From the NCBI GenBank assembly GCA_900765525.1, contig CAAFRY010000081.1:1-31678 (forward strand): a DNA stretch of 31,678 nucleotides, given 5' to 3'. The notes under the pieces are model-generated. The model was not told the DNA's origin, made no database searches, and saw only the letters and a list, made by a program, of their open reading frames with translations. Made by a program: the position numbers and the translations under genes. Each line of letters starts with the position of its first letter. Position 1 is the stretch's first letter. Shown one piece after another: positions 7,976-16,014 of the stretch. This stretch comes from an uncultured Blautia sp. GTDB lineage: Bacteria; Bacillota; Clostridia; Lachnospirales; Lachnospiraceae.

Positions 7976-8080
7976 GCTTCAGGCTTTAGCAGCAGCCCCA
8001 AGAAAGGAAACAATCCTGTCTGACTGCTGCGGTAAGCTGGCTTTTCCCTGCAGCTCACTGCAAGGCAGGGAAATAAATTT

Positions 8081-9712
8081 TTAGTTGTCTTCCTGGGTCA
8101 TGGTGTATACCTGGCGTTTTCTGGCCATTTCGTCGCTGGCCAGATATTCATCGTAGGTAGTAATCTTATCAATAAGCACTCCGTTAGGAAGGATTTCCAT
8201 AATGCGGTTTGCTGTAGTTTCCACAATCTGGTGGTCATGGGATGCAAAGAGCAGTACACCGGGGAACTTTATCATACCGTTATTTAAGGCTGTGATGGAT
8301 TCCATATCCAGGTGGTTGGTAGGTTCGTCAAAAATCAGCACATTGGCTCCTGAAATCATCATTTTTGACAACAGACATCTTACTTTTTCTCCTCCGGAAA
8401 GCACCCGGACTTTTTTCACGCCATCCTCTCCGGGGAAAAGCATACGGCCTAGGAATCCACGGACATAGGTGGCATCCTTGATTTCAGAGTAACCGGTGAG
8501 CCAGTCTGCAATGGTTAAATCACTGTCAAATTCCTTGGTGCTGTCTTTAGGGAAGTAGGACTGAGAGGTAGTAACACCCCATTTATAATTTCCTTCATCT
8601 GGCTCCATTTCGCCCATGAGAATCTGGAAAAGAACAGTCTTAGCTCTTTCGTTTCCGCCTACAAAGGCTACCTTATCCTCACGGCCCAGGGTAAAGCTTA
8701 TGTTATCCAGAATCTTTACGCCGTCAATGGTCTTGGAGAGACCTTCCACCATAAGAACTTCATTTCCGATTTCACGGTTTGGACGGAAATCAATATAAGG
8801 ATATTTCCGGCTGGAGGGACGAATTTCGTCCAGCTGGATTTTTTCCAATGCACGTTTTCTGGAAGTGGCCTGTTTGGATTTAGAAGCATTAGCGGAGAAG
8901 CGGGAGATAAACTCCTGCAGCTCTTTGATTTTTTCTTCCTTTTTCCTGTTGGCTTCCTTCATCTGTTTGATAAGAAGCTGGCTGGATTCATACCAGAAAT
9001 CATAGTTTCCCGCATAGAGCTGAATCTTGCCGTAATCAATATCCGCAATCTGGGTACATACTTTATTTAAGAAATAACGGTCATGGGATACCACGATTAC
9101 CGTGTTGTCAAAGTTAATCAAAAACTCCTCCAGCCACTCAATGGCGTCTAAATCCAGGTGGTTGGTAGGCTCATCCAAAAGCAGGATGTCAGGGTTGCCA
9201 AAAAGCGCCTGGGCAAGCAGCACCTTCACTTTCTCACTGCCCTTTAATTCAGACATAGGCATATAATGGAGTTCTGTATCAATACCAAGACCGTTTAACA
9301 AGGTGGCAGCGTCAGATTCTGCCTCCCAGCCGTTCATTTCTGCAAACTCCCCTTCCAGCTCGCTGGCCCGGATACCATCCTCATCTGTAAAGTCCTCTTT
9401 GGCATAGATGGCTTCCTTTTCCTTCATAATATCGTAGAGCCGCTGGTTTCCCATAATGACGGTGTCCAAAACAGGATAAGCGTCATATTTGAAATGGTCC
9501 TGCTGCAAGAAGGAAAGACGCTGGCCCGGAGTAATGGTCACATCTCCCTTGGTGGTTTCCAGCTGTCCGGAAAGAATCTTTAAGAAGGTAGATTTTCCTG
9601 CGCCGTTGGCTCCAATGAGACCGTAGCAGTTACCTTCTGTGAATTTAATATTGACATCCTCAAACAGTGCTTTCTTACCGATTCGTAATGTAACATTATT
9701 TGCTGCTATCAT
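8081..9712 (-). CDS. ABC-F family ATPase (YbiT-like ribosome-associated)
   Basis: A 543-residue soluble protein with two ABC domains and no membrane part. The first has Walker A GANGAGKST (34-42) and Walker B ILLLDEPTNHLDL. A charged linker of about 80 residues (KEEKIKELQEFISRF) matches the P-site-tRNA-interaction segment of ABC-F proteins. The second domain has LSGGEKVR and VLIFDEPTNHLDM. Its Walker A is degenerate, GGNERAKT (about 349-356), a variation I recall from this branch of the family, and the first signature is also altered (LKGSEKVK). These proteins act at the ribosomal E site, in translation or antibiotic protection; no resistance context is visible here, so a housekeeping role is more likely. 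Confidence 0.92.
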   Translation of the reverse strand: MIAANNVTLRIGKKALFEDVNIKFTEGNCYGLIGANGAGKSTFLKILSGQLETTKGDVTITPGQRLSFLQQDHFKYDAYPVLDTVIMGNQRLYDIMKEKEAIYAKEDFTDEDGIRASELEGEFAEMNGWEAESDAATLLNGLGIDTELHYMPMSELKGSEKVKVLLAQALFGNPDILLLDEPTNHLDLDAIEWLEEFLINFDNTVIVVSHDRYFLNKVCTQIADIDYGKIQLYAGNYDFWYESSQLLIKQMKEANRKKEEKIKELQEFISRFSANASKSKQATSRKRALEKIQLDEIRPSSRKYPYIDFRPNREIGNEVLMVEGLSKTIDGVKILDNISFTLGREDKVAFVGGNERAKTVLFQILMGEMEPDEGNYKWGVTTSQSYFPKDSTKEFDSDLTIADWLTGYSEIKDATYVRGFLGRMLFPGEDGVKKVRVLSGGEKVRCLLSKMMISGANVLIFDEPTNHLDMESITALNNGMIKFPGVLLFASHDHQIVETTANRIMEILPNGVLIDKITTYDEYLASDEMARKRQVYTMTQEDN

Positions 9713-9768
9713 GTTTTATAATTCCCTCACTTCATACCTAAACAATATTTTTCTGCGTAATCTCTTCT

Positions 9769-9796
9769 ATTTTACCGTAAAACCGGGATTTTGCAA
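9769..9796 (-). promoter_or_regulatory. Promoter of the ABC-F gene
   Basis: On the minus strand TTGCAA (9796-9791) and TAAAAT (9774-9769) are 16 bases apart, leaving a leader of about 50 bases with a GTGAGGG ribosome site. Moderate consensus match. Confidence 0.4.
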
Positions 9797-9816
9797 GTGT
9801 TTCTTCACAAAAATAC

Positions 9817-9845
9817 TTGATAATTCCAGTACAGATAGGTATAAT
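9817..9845 (+). promoter_or_regulatory. Promoter of the Rrf2-family gene
   Basis: TTGATA (9817-9822) and a perfect TATAAT (9840-9845) are 17 bases apart, 33 bases before the start codon. This rules out the longer open frame beginning at 9639 as the true start. Confidence 0.75.
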
Positions 9846-9878
9846 GATTTCAATCATAAGATAGAAAGGGATTTATCC

Positions 9879-10289
9879 ATGTTAATTACAAGAGAATGTG
9901 ACTATGGCGTCAGGATTGTGAGGGCCCTGGCAGACGGGGATAAATTGTGTGTGAATCAGATTTGCGAGAAAGAAGATTTAACCCCTGCCTTTGTCTATAA
10001 GATATTGAAGAAGCTGGAGAAGAAAGACATTGTAAAAAGCTTTCGGGGAAGCAACGGAGGCTATGCCCTGAAGAAGTCGGTGGAGGAACTGACCCTTCTG
10101 GACATATATCTGGCAGTGGAGCCGGACTTTTATATGATAGAGTGTATGAATCCACAGAAGGCCTGCGTTCACAATAACTCGGACTGCGGATGCAAGGTAC
10201 ATAAGGAGCTGCGGCGGATACAGAAGCTGCTGGCCAGGGAGCTGTCGGCCAGGAGCATTGCCCAGATTATGGATTCCGGCCAGGAGTAA
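9879..10289 (+). CDS. Rrf2-family transcriptional regulator with candidate Fe-S cysteines
   Basis: A 136-residue regulator of the Rrf2/IscR/NsrR family. The winged helix is in the first 70 residues (RECDYGVRIVRALA, then FVYKILKKLEKKDIVKSFRGSNGGYAL). Cysteines 89, 96, 103 and 105 sit in the loop where IscR and NsrR hold a 2Fe-2S or 4Fe-4S cluster. The start at ATG 9879 follows GAAAGGG and the promoter at 9817-9845. It ends 187 bases ahead of nifJ on the same strand, so redox or Fe-S control of pyruvate:ferredoxin oxidoreductase is a reasonable guess. The cluster itself is inferred from cysteine placement only. Confidence 0.88.
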   Translation: MLITRECDYGVRIVRALADGDKLCVNQICEKEDLTPAFVYKILKKLEKKDIVKSFRGSNGGYALKKSVEELTLLDIYLAVEPDFYMIECMNPQKACVHNNSDCGCKVHKELRRIQKLLARELSARSIAQIMDSGQE

Positions 10290-10321
10290 AGAAAAAGCAG
10301 AATATTCCATAGAATTCTTTT

Positions 10322-10373
10322 GAGAATCGAATGTTTTTTTGTAAAAACATTCGATTTTCTTGGTTTTTACAAA
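10322..10373 (+). terminator. Terminator of the Rrf2 gene; long palindrome, possible operator
   Basis: AATCGAATGTTTTT (10325-10338) is followed by a 4-base loop and the perfect complement AAAAACATTCGATT (10343-10356). Wobble and extra pairs lengthen the stem to 17. A T-rich tract, TTTTCTTGGTTTTT, follows. It ends at or just before the nifJ -35 box, so it can act as terminator of the regulator gene and possibly also as a binding site. Confidence 0.7.
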
Positions 10374-10402
10374 TAGACATGCTTGGTAAATCGTGCTATA
10401 AT
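10374..10402 (+). promoter_or_regulatory. Promoter of nifJ
   Basis: TAGACA (10374-10379) and TATAAT (10397-10402) are 17 bases apart, leaving an untranslated leader of about 68 bases with a perfect AGGAGG (10461-10466). Confidence 0.75.
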
Positions 10403-10476
10403 TTCCATAGACTTCGGGATAGAAGTGAAATATTGTTTAAAACAAGTTTCAAATTTTTCAAGGAGGAAAAAATCAA

Positions 10477-13400
10477 ATGGCTAGAAAGATGAAAACCATG
10501 GATGGTAACCATGCAGCAGCTCATGCTTCATATGCTTATTCTGATGTTGCGGCTATCTATCCGATTACCCCGTCATCTGTTATGGCAGAAGCCACAGACG
10601 AGTGGGCAACACAGGGAAGAAAGAACATTTTCGGACAGGAAGTTCAGGTTACGGAAATGCAGTCCGAGGCAGGCGCAGCAGGTGCCGTTCACGGTTCTTT
10701 AGCAGCAGGCGCCCTGACAACCACATATACAGCATCTCAGGGTCTTCTGTTAATGATTCCAAACCTTTACAAAATTGCTGGTGAGCAGCTTCCAGGCGTT
10801 ATCAATGTATCTGCCCGTGCGTTAGCAAGCCATGCATTATCTATTTTCGGCGACCATTCTGACGTATATGCATGTCGTCAGACAGGATGCGCTATGCTGT
10901 GTGAATCTTCCGTACAGGAAGTTATGGACCTGACACCGGTTGCACACTGTGCTGCAATCAAAGGCAAAGTTCCTTTCATCAACTTCTTCGATGGATTCCG
11001 TACTTCTCATGAAATCCAGAAAATTGAGACATGGGATTATGAAGACTTAAAAGATTTAGTGGATATGGACGCTATTGACGCTTTCCGTAAACACGCTTTA
11101 AATCCAAATCATCCATGCCAGAGAGGTTCCGCACAGAATCCGGACATCTTCTTCCAGGCAAGAGAAGCATGTAATCCTTACTACGATGCTCTGCCAGCAT
11201 TAGTTCAGGAGTACATGGACAAAGTAAATGCTAAAATCGGTACAAACTATAAGTTATTCAACTACTACGGAGCAGAGGACGCAGAGCATGTAATCATCGC
11301 TATGGGTTCTGCATGTGAGACCATTGAGGAGACTATCGACTACTTAATGGCAGCAGGAAAGAAAGTAGGTCTTGTGACTGTACGTCTTTACAGACCATTC
11401 TGTGCAGAGGCATTAGTAAATGCTATTCCTGATTCCGTAAAACAGATTAGCGTATTAGACAGAACAAAAGAGCCAGGTTCTCTTGGTGAGCCTCTGTACT
11501 TAGACGTTGTAGCAGCTCTGAAGGGAACAAAATTCAATGATGTACCTGTATTCACAGGCCGTTACGGATTAGGTTCCAAGGATACTACACCGGCTCAGAT
11601 TGTTGCTGTATATGAAAACACAACAAAACAGAAATTCACAATCGGTATTGTGGATGACGTTACCAACTTATCTCTGGAAGTTGGCGCTCCTCTGGTTACT
11701 ACTCCGGAAGGAACCATCAACTGTAAGTTCTGGGGCTTAGGAGCTGACGGTACCGTTGGTGCTAACAAGAACTCCATCAAGATTATCGGTGACAACACAG
11801 ATATGTATGCACAGGCTTACTTTGATTACGACTCCAAGAAATCCGGCGGTGTTACAATGTCTCACCTTCGTTTCGGAAAGAGCCCAATCAAATCCACATA
11901 CCTGATTAAGCAGGCTAACTTTGTAGCATGCCACAATCCTTCCTATATCGATAAATACAACATGGTACAGGAACTGGTTGACGGCGGCACATTCCTGTTA
12001 AACTGCCCATGGGATGCAGAAGGCCTTGAGAAACATCTGCCAGGACAGGTGAAGGCATTCATCGCTAACCACAACATTAAATTCTATGTAATCGACGGTA
12101 TCAAGATTGGTAAAGAAATCGGTCTGGGCGGACGTATCAATACAGTTCTTCAGTCTGCATTCTTCAAACTGGCTAACATCATTCCGGAAGAGCATGCCAT
12201 CGAACTGATGAAGGCAGCTGCAAAAGCTACTTACGGAAGAAAGGGCGATGCTATCGTTCAGATGAACTATGACGCTATCGACGCCGGTGCTAAGCAGGTT
12301 GTTGAAGTACAGGTTCCGGAAAGCTGGAAAGACTGCGCAGACGAAGGTCTGGCTATGGCTCATGCTGAGAACGGACGCAAAGATGTTGTTGATTTCGTAA
12401 ACAATGTTCAGGCCAAAGTAAATGCTCAAGAAGGTAACTCCTTACCAGTATCTGCATTTACAGAATATGTTGACGGTACTACACCATCCGGTTCTTCTGC
12501 ATATGAGAAACGTGGTATTGCCGTAGATATTCCTGTATGGCAGCCGGAAAACTGTATCCAGTGTAACCGCTGTGCATATGTTTGTCCTCATGCTGTTATC
12601 CGTCCTGTAGCTATGACAGAGGCTGAGGTTGCAGCAGCTCCTGAGGGAATGAAGACCTTACCTATGACAGGTATGGCTGATTATAAATTCGTTATGACTG
12701 TATCTGCTTATGACTGTACAGGATGTGGTTCTTGTGCTAATGTCTGCCCAGGTAAGAAGGGTGCAAAAGCTCTTGTTATGCAGAACATGGAAGCAAATGC
12801 AGGAGAGCAGAAATACTTTGATTATGCTGTAGAACTTCCTGTAAAAGAGGATGTTATTGCTAAATTCAAAGAAAATACAGTAAAAGGTTCTCAGTTCAAA
12901 CAGCCTCTTCTTGAGTTCTCAGGAGCATGTGCAGGCTGTGGTGAGACACCATATGCAAAACTGATTACACAGCTGTTCGGTGACAGAATGTACATTGCAA
13001 ATGCTACAGGATGTTCCTCCATCTGGGGTAACTCTTCACCGTCCACACCATATACTGTAAATGCTAAGGGACAGGGTCCTGCATGGTCTAACTCTCTGTT
13101 CGAGGACAACGCTGAGTTTGGTTACGGTATGCTGCTGGCTCAGAAGGCAATCCGTGGCGGATTAAAGGCAAAAGTTGAGTCTGTAATGGCTTCTGCAGAA
13201 GCATCTGAAGAAGTGAAAGCAGCTTGCCAGGAATGGCTGGATACCTTTAACAGCGGTATTACAAACGGTGCGGCTACAGACAAGTTAGTAGCAGCATTAG
13301 AAGGCGTTGACTGTGACGTTTGCAAAGACATTGTTAAGAATAAAGACTTCCTGGCTAAGAAATCCCAGTGGGTATTCGGTGGCGACGGATGGGCTTACGA

Positions 13401-14016
13401 CATCGGATTCGGCGGTGTTGACCATGTATTAGCTTCCGGTCAGGATATTAATGTAATGGTATTCGATACAGAGGTTTACTCCAATACAGGCGGTCAGTCT
13501 TCTAAATCTACACCAACAGGTGCTATCGCTCAGTTCGCTGCAGGCGGTAAAGAGGTTAAGAAGAAAGATATGGCTTCCATCGCTATGAGCTACGGCTATG
13601 TATACGTTGCACAGATTGCTATGGGTGCTGACTTCAATCAGACTGTAAAAGCTATTGCAGAGGCAGAGGCTTATCCGGGACCATCTCTGATTATTGCTTA
13701 CGCTCCATGTATCAACCATGGTATCAAGAAGGGTATGAGCAAGGCTCAGACAGAGGAAGAACTGGCAGTTAAGTGCGGATACTGGCACAACTTCCGTTTC
13801 AATCCTGCTGCTGAGAACAAGTTTACTCTGGATTCCAAGGCTCCTGCAGCTGAAGGCTATCAGGAATTCCTGGATGGAGAGGTTCGTTACAATTCTCTGA
13901 AACGCTCTAATCCGGAAAAGGCAGCCAGACTGTTCGCTAAGAATGAAGCAGAAGCTAAAGAAAGATATGCTTACCTGAACAAACTGGTTACTCTGTACGG
14001 AAAGACAGAAGAGTAA
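10477..14016 (+). CDS. nifJ: Pyruvate:ferredoxin (flavodoxin) oxidoreductase, single chain
   Basis: A 1179-residue cytosolic enzyme converting pyruvate and CoA to acetyl-CoA, CO2 and reduced ferredoxin, full length for the family. In order: the pyrimidine-binding domain with AIYPITPSSVMAE (about 26-38); a central gamma-type domain with LRFGKSPI and the CNPSYI region (about 470-500); two 4Fe-4S clusters in CIQCNRCAYVCP (about 692) and CTGCGSCANVCP (about 747); and the thiamine diphosphate domain with GACAGCGETPY (about 815), GGDGWAYDIG (about 968) and YSNTGGQSSKSTP (about 1000). Codons are strongly biased (GCT, GTT, AAC, TTC), more than in neighbours, a sign of very high expression. It stands alone between its own promoter and terminator. 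Confidence 0.98.
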   Translation: MARKMKTMDGNHAAAHASYAYSDVAAIYPITPSSVMAEATDEWATQGRKNIFGQEVQVTEMQSEAGAAGAVHGSLAAGALTTTYTASQGLLLMIPNLYKIAGEQLPGVINVSARALASHALSIFGDHSDVYACRQTGCAMLCESSVQEVMDLTPVAHCAAIKGKVPFINFFDGFRTSHEIQKIETWDYEDLKDLVDMDAIDAFRKHALNPNHPCQRGSAQNPDIFFQAREACNPYYDALPALVQEYMDKVNAKIGTNYKLFNYYGAEDAEHVIIAMGSACETIEETIDYLMAAGKKVGLVTVRLYRPFCAEALVNAIPDSVKQISVLDRTKEPGSLGEPLYLDVVAALKGTKFNDVPVFTGRYGLGSKDTTPAQIVAVYENTTKQKFTIGIVDDVTNLSLEVGAPLVTTPEGTINCKFWGLGADGTVGANKNSIKIIGDNTDMYAQAYFDYDSKKSGGVTMSHLRFGKSPIKSTYLIKQANFVACHNPSYIDKYNMVQELVDGGTFLLNCPWDAEGLEKHLPGQVKAFIANHNIKFYVIDGIKIGKEIGLGGRINTVLQSAFFKLANIIPEEHAIELMKAAAKATYGRKGDAIVQMNYDAIDAGAKQVVEVQVPESWKDCADEGLAMAHAENGRKDVVDFVNNVQAKVNAQEGNSLPVSAFTEYVDGTTPSGSSAYEKRGIAVDIPVWQPENCIQCNRCAYVCPHAVIRPVAMTEAEVAAAPEGMKTLPMTGMADYKFVMTVSAYDCTGCGSCANVCPGKKGAKALVMQNMEANAGEQKYFDYAVELPVKEDVIAKFKENTVKGSQFKQPLLEFSGACAGCGETPYAKLITQLFGDRMYIANATGCSSIWGNSSPSTPYTVNAKGQGPAWSNSLFEDNAEFGYGMLLAQKAIRGGLKAKVESVMASAEASEEVKAACQEWLDTFNSGITNGAATDKLVAALEGVDCDVCKDIVKNKDFLAKKSQWVFGGDGWAYDIGFGGVDHVLASGQDINVMVFDTEVYSNTGGQSSKSTPTGAIAQFAAGGKEVKKKDMASIAMSYGYVYVAQIAMGADFNQTVKAIAEAEAYPGPSLIIAYAPCINHGIKKGMSKAQTEEELAVKCGYWHNFRFNPAAENKFTLDSKAPAAEGYQEFLDGEVRYNSLKRSNPEKAARLFAKNEAEAKERYAYLNKLVTLYGKTEE

Positions 14017-14037
14017 TTTAGTCTGTAAAATTAAGTC

Positions 14038-14067
14038 AAAGACCCCGATGCTTGCATCGGGGCCTTT
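14038..14067 (+). terminator. Terminator of nifJ
   Basis: CCCCGATGC (14043-14051) and GCATCGGGG (14054-14062) form a tight stem with a 2-base loop; one mismatch outward, AAAG pairs with CTTT. It lies 26 bases after the nifJ stop. The tail is only CTTTG, so termination may be imperfect. Confidence 0.75.
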
Positions 14068-14449
14068 GCCCTCGCAGCAATCGCCAAACGAGCAGGCAAG
14101 CCTGCACGTTTGGCTGGTTGCTTGCGGAAATAAATGTGTCCAAACGAGTGAAAGAGGGTGTAGTCGGATGACTCCGATTTAACCCTCTGATACAAAAAAA
14201 CTTTCCTGAAAGATTCCGGCATTTTTAAAGCCTTGAATTTAAGCAGGAAAGTTTTTTTATACTATAATACGGTTATTTATAGGTATATAAAACCTGACTG
14301 TTGATATTTACAATCACTATAATAACAAAAACAGAAAGATATTCGGTGGGTGTGCCCCTTCCCACATTTCTTTTGACCCAAAGGGTGCGTAGCAGCACAA
14401 TCTCTACTTCAAATATCTCTCTGCTTAGTGTATTTACATTATAGCGTTT
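14068..14449. other. Hairpin-rich non-coding interval
   Basis: No credible gene. Three structures follow one another. GCCAAACG (14083-14090) pairs with CGTTTGGC (14107-14114), with an inner stem GCAGG/CCTGC and loop CAAG. AGAGGGT (14153-14159) pairs with ACCCTCT (14182-14188) around an inner TCGGA/TCCGA stem. AAAAAAACTTTCCTG (14194-14208) pairs with CAGGAAAGTTTTTTT (14244-14258), a terminator-like stem that works on either strand. CCAAACGAG occurs twice (14084 and 14140 region). From 14260 to 14449 the sequence is AT-rich with no clear structure beyond a TATAAT-like string on each strand. Confidence 0.7.
14194..14262. terminator. Bidirectional terminator-like stem
   Basis: A perfect 15-bp stem (14194-14208 with 14244-14258) has seven A bases on its left edge and seven T bases on its right edge, so both strands would end in a U-run. 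The 35-base loop is unusually long. It could back up the nifJ terminator and stop transcription arriving from the convergent gene at 14450-14923. Confidence 0.55.
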
Positions 14450-14923
14450 TTATTCCTTTTTGTAAAGCACACTATCTTTGCCAAGCAAAATACTATTCTT
14501 TTCAATCATTTTTCTTAAATTCCGTTCTCTAATTCTATAAAATGTCATCACAGAATTTTTTAATCCTTTTTCATCTGTTTCAAGAGCCACCCTTACAACA
14601 ACATTTAAATTTGTGTCAGTCAGTTTTCTTATCATAAAAACAGTCCCTTTATTCTTCCCATCTCTGATTATGATATCCGGTTTCTGAACAGTTTCTACTC
14701 CGTATTTTTTGAATAATTCATAGTCTTCCGGGTGTCTTATTTTTATATGCTCTTCTCTCTCGCTTGTTATAATTATTTCGTTGGTATGAATTTTTCCAAA
14801 TTCTTTTTCTATAGCCTCTTTTTTTATTTTTCCCAAAAAACGTATCTTATCCAATGCCACTTCCTCTTTCTCACTCATTGAGTTAATTATATCAGAATTA
14901 GTATTCTTTTCAACAAAATCCAT
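14450..14923 (-). CDS. Orphan protein with a PBECR/BECR-type nuclease-like fold
   Basis: A 157-residue charged, soluble protein without signal peptide. Its core, a strand-rich region with EEHIKIRHPEDYELF (His59, His64), then QKPDIII, then MIRKL, LNVVVRVALE and NSVMTFYRIRERNLRKM, resembles the pattern of the phage/prophage Barnase-EndoU-ColicinE5/D-RelE-like (PBECR) nuclease domains. Those occur as toxins or as parts of phage proteins. Here it is a lone gene; no immunity or antitoxin gene is adjacent. It is more AT-rich than its neighbours and has no clear Shine-Dalgarno at ATG 14923; ATG at residue 16 is an alternative. Assignment is by motif memory, and the function could be different. Confidence 0.55.
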   Translation of the reverse strand: MDFVEKNTNSDIINSMSEKEEVALDKIRFLGKIKKEAIEKEFGKIHTNEIIITSEREEHIKIRHPEDYELFKKYGVETVQKPDIIIRDGKNKGTVFMIRKLTDTNLNVVVRVALETDEKGLKNSVMTFYRIRERNLRKMIEKNSILLGKDSVLYKKE

Positions 14924-15031
14924 AAGTAACTGCAGCCTGTATCTTCCGGAATAACTCTAAAGTGTCCAAAGGTCATACTTTTTGTAATCTAAAGAAAAAG
15001 AGTTGGAATATCATCTCTTGACTTAAACAAC

Positions 15032-15060
15032 TTGTCTGCAAAGGACAGCAGTGTTATCAT
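15032..15060 (+). promoter_or_regulatory. Promoter of the IclR-family gene
   Basis: TTGTCT (15032-15037) and TATCAT (15055-15060) are 17 bases apart, leaving a leader of about 31 bases. This excludes the frame start at 15032 and supports ATG 15098. Confidence 0.5.
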
Positions 15061-15097
15061 TACCTTACAGTATCAAGAAGGGATTGGAGTGATTAAC

Positions 15098-15856
15098 ATG
15101 AAAGAGCCAGAAGTTAAAGTAAAAAGCCTTCAGAAAGCCATGGAAGTATTAAATTGCTTTGCTGAAGAGCGGCGCACCTTGGGAGTTACGGAAATCAGCG
15201 AAAAATTAGGATTATATAAGAGTAATGTACATAATATTTTGATGACATTTAAGGCCATGCATTATCTGGAACAGGAAGAAGAAACAGGGAAATTCTATTT
15301 GGGAAGCGCTGTCTTAGGGCTGGCCAGAGCCTTCAGCGACAGCTACGATATATCGAAAATCGTGCTGCCCTATATGAGGAAAATTTCCCAGGAGGTTCAT
15401 GAGCTGGTGTATTTGGCTGTACCTTCCAGAGATGAGGTTATATATCTGGAGGCTGTTTACCCGGAGAAAAGCTTTTTTGTGGCCCCTTCTATCCGGGGAG
15501 AGCATGCAAAAATGTATTGTACCAGTGTAGGAAAGGCCATATTGTCCAGGATGCCGGAAGAAGAAATAGAAAAACGGATTCCCCATGAGTTGGTATCCTT
15601 TACAGACTATACCATTACAGACAGGGAAGAAATCAAGCGGCAGATTGCTCAGGCCAGAGAGAGGGGTTATGCTTTCGACAATATGGAGGTCACCTATGGC
15701 ATAAAATGTGTGGGGGTTCCCATTGTAAACCAGGAAGGGCATGTGGAAGCTGCACTGAGCATTAGTACCCCCTCCCTTCGTATGAGTGATGATAAAATAC
15801 CGGAGTTTGTAAATGTGCTGAAGAAATATGTGAGCGAGATTGAAAAAAGACTGTAG
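15098..15856 (+). CDS. IclR-family transcriptional regulator
   Basis: A 252-residue regulator with the two-domain IclR plan. Residues 5-70 are the winged helix: VKSLQKAMEVLNCFAEERR, then LGVTEISEKLGLYKSNVHNIL. The rest is the GAF-like effector domain, with YCTSVGKAIL, the linker to RERGYAFDNMEVTYGIKCVGVPI and VEAALSISTPSLRM. Family members are mostly repressors released by an aromatic or other small acid. ATG 15098 has GGAG upstream and the promoter just before it. It lies 205 bases ahead of the catabolic cluster in the same direction, and two repeated GAAC/GTTC boxes lie in that gap, so it probably controls the cluster. The effector may be the substrate or a 2-oxoacid intermediate; that is inference. 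Confidence 0.93.
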   Translation: MKEPEVKVKSLQKAMEVLNCFAEERRTLGVTEISEKLGLYKSNVHNILMTFKAMHYLEQEEETGKFYLGSAVLGLARAFSDSYDISKIVLPYMRKISQEVHELVYLAVPSRDEVIYLEAVYPEKSFFVAPSIRGEHAKMYCTSVGKAILSRMPEEEIEKRIPHELVSFTDYTITDREEIKRQIAQARERGYAFDNMEVTYGIKCVGVPIVNQEGHVEAALSISTPSLRMSDDKIPEFVNVLKKYVSEIEKRL

Positions 15857-15901
15857 TATATGTGAAAAATGCATAAAAAAGAGAAAAAACAAAGAAAAAT
15901 A

Positions 15902-15930
15902 TTGAAAAATGTGATATGTGGTGGTAAAAT
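15902..15930 (+). promoter_or_regulatory. Promoter of the amino-acid catabolic cluster
   Basis: TTGAAA (15902-15907) and TAAAAT (15925-15930) are 17 bases apart. The predicted transcription start near 15937 is only about eight bases before the first repeated box, so a bound repressor would block initiation or early elongation. Confidence 0.65.
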
Positions 15931-15944
15931 GAATTCAACAAATA

Positions 15945-15971
15945 AGAACGGAGTTCTACAATAGAGAACAA
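15945..15971 (+). repeat. Operator-like box 1 (three GAAC/GTTC half-sites)
   Basis: This 27-base box contains AGAAC, then GTTCT three bases on, then AGAAC after a further seven bases, so alternating half-sites form two overlapping inverted repeats. It agrees with box 2 (16015-16041) at 23 of 27 positions, the four changes all falling in the spacers. It begins just downstream of the predicted transcription start. Confidence 0.75.
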
Positions 15972-15977
15972 GAAAAG

Positions 15978-15999
15978 CCCGGTGAGGAACCGGGATTTC
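15978..15999 (+). other. Small hairpin between the two operator boxes
   Basis: CCCGGT (15978-15983) and ACCGGG (15989-15994) form a 6-bp GC-rich stem with loop GAGGA, followed by ATTTCTT. The tail is too poor in T for a strong terminator; it could be a pause site or weak attenuator in the leader of the first catabolic gene. Confidence 0.4.
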
Positions 16000-16014
16000 T
16001 TACAAGGTATATTG

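Noticed and set aside
14031..14222. Minus-strand open frame of 63 codons after nifJ
   Set aside because: It lies entirely across the nifJ terminator and the hairpin array and has no ribosome site; the codons merely read the inverted repeats.
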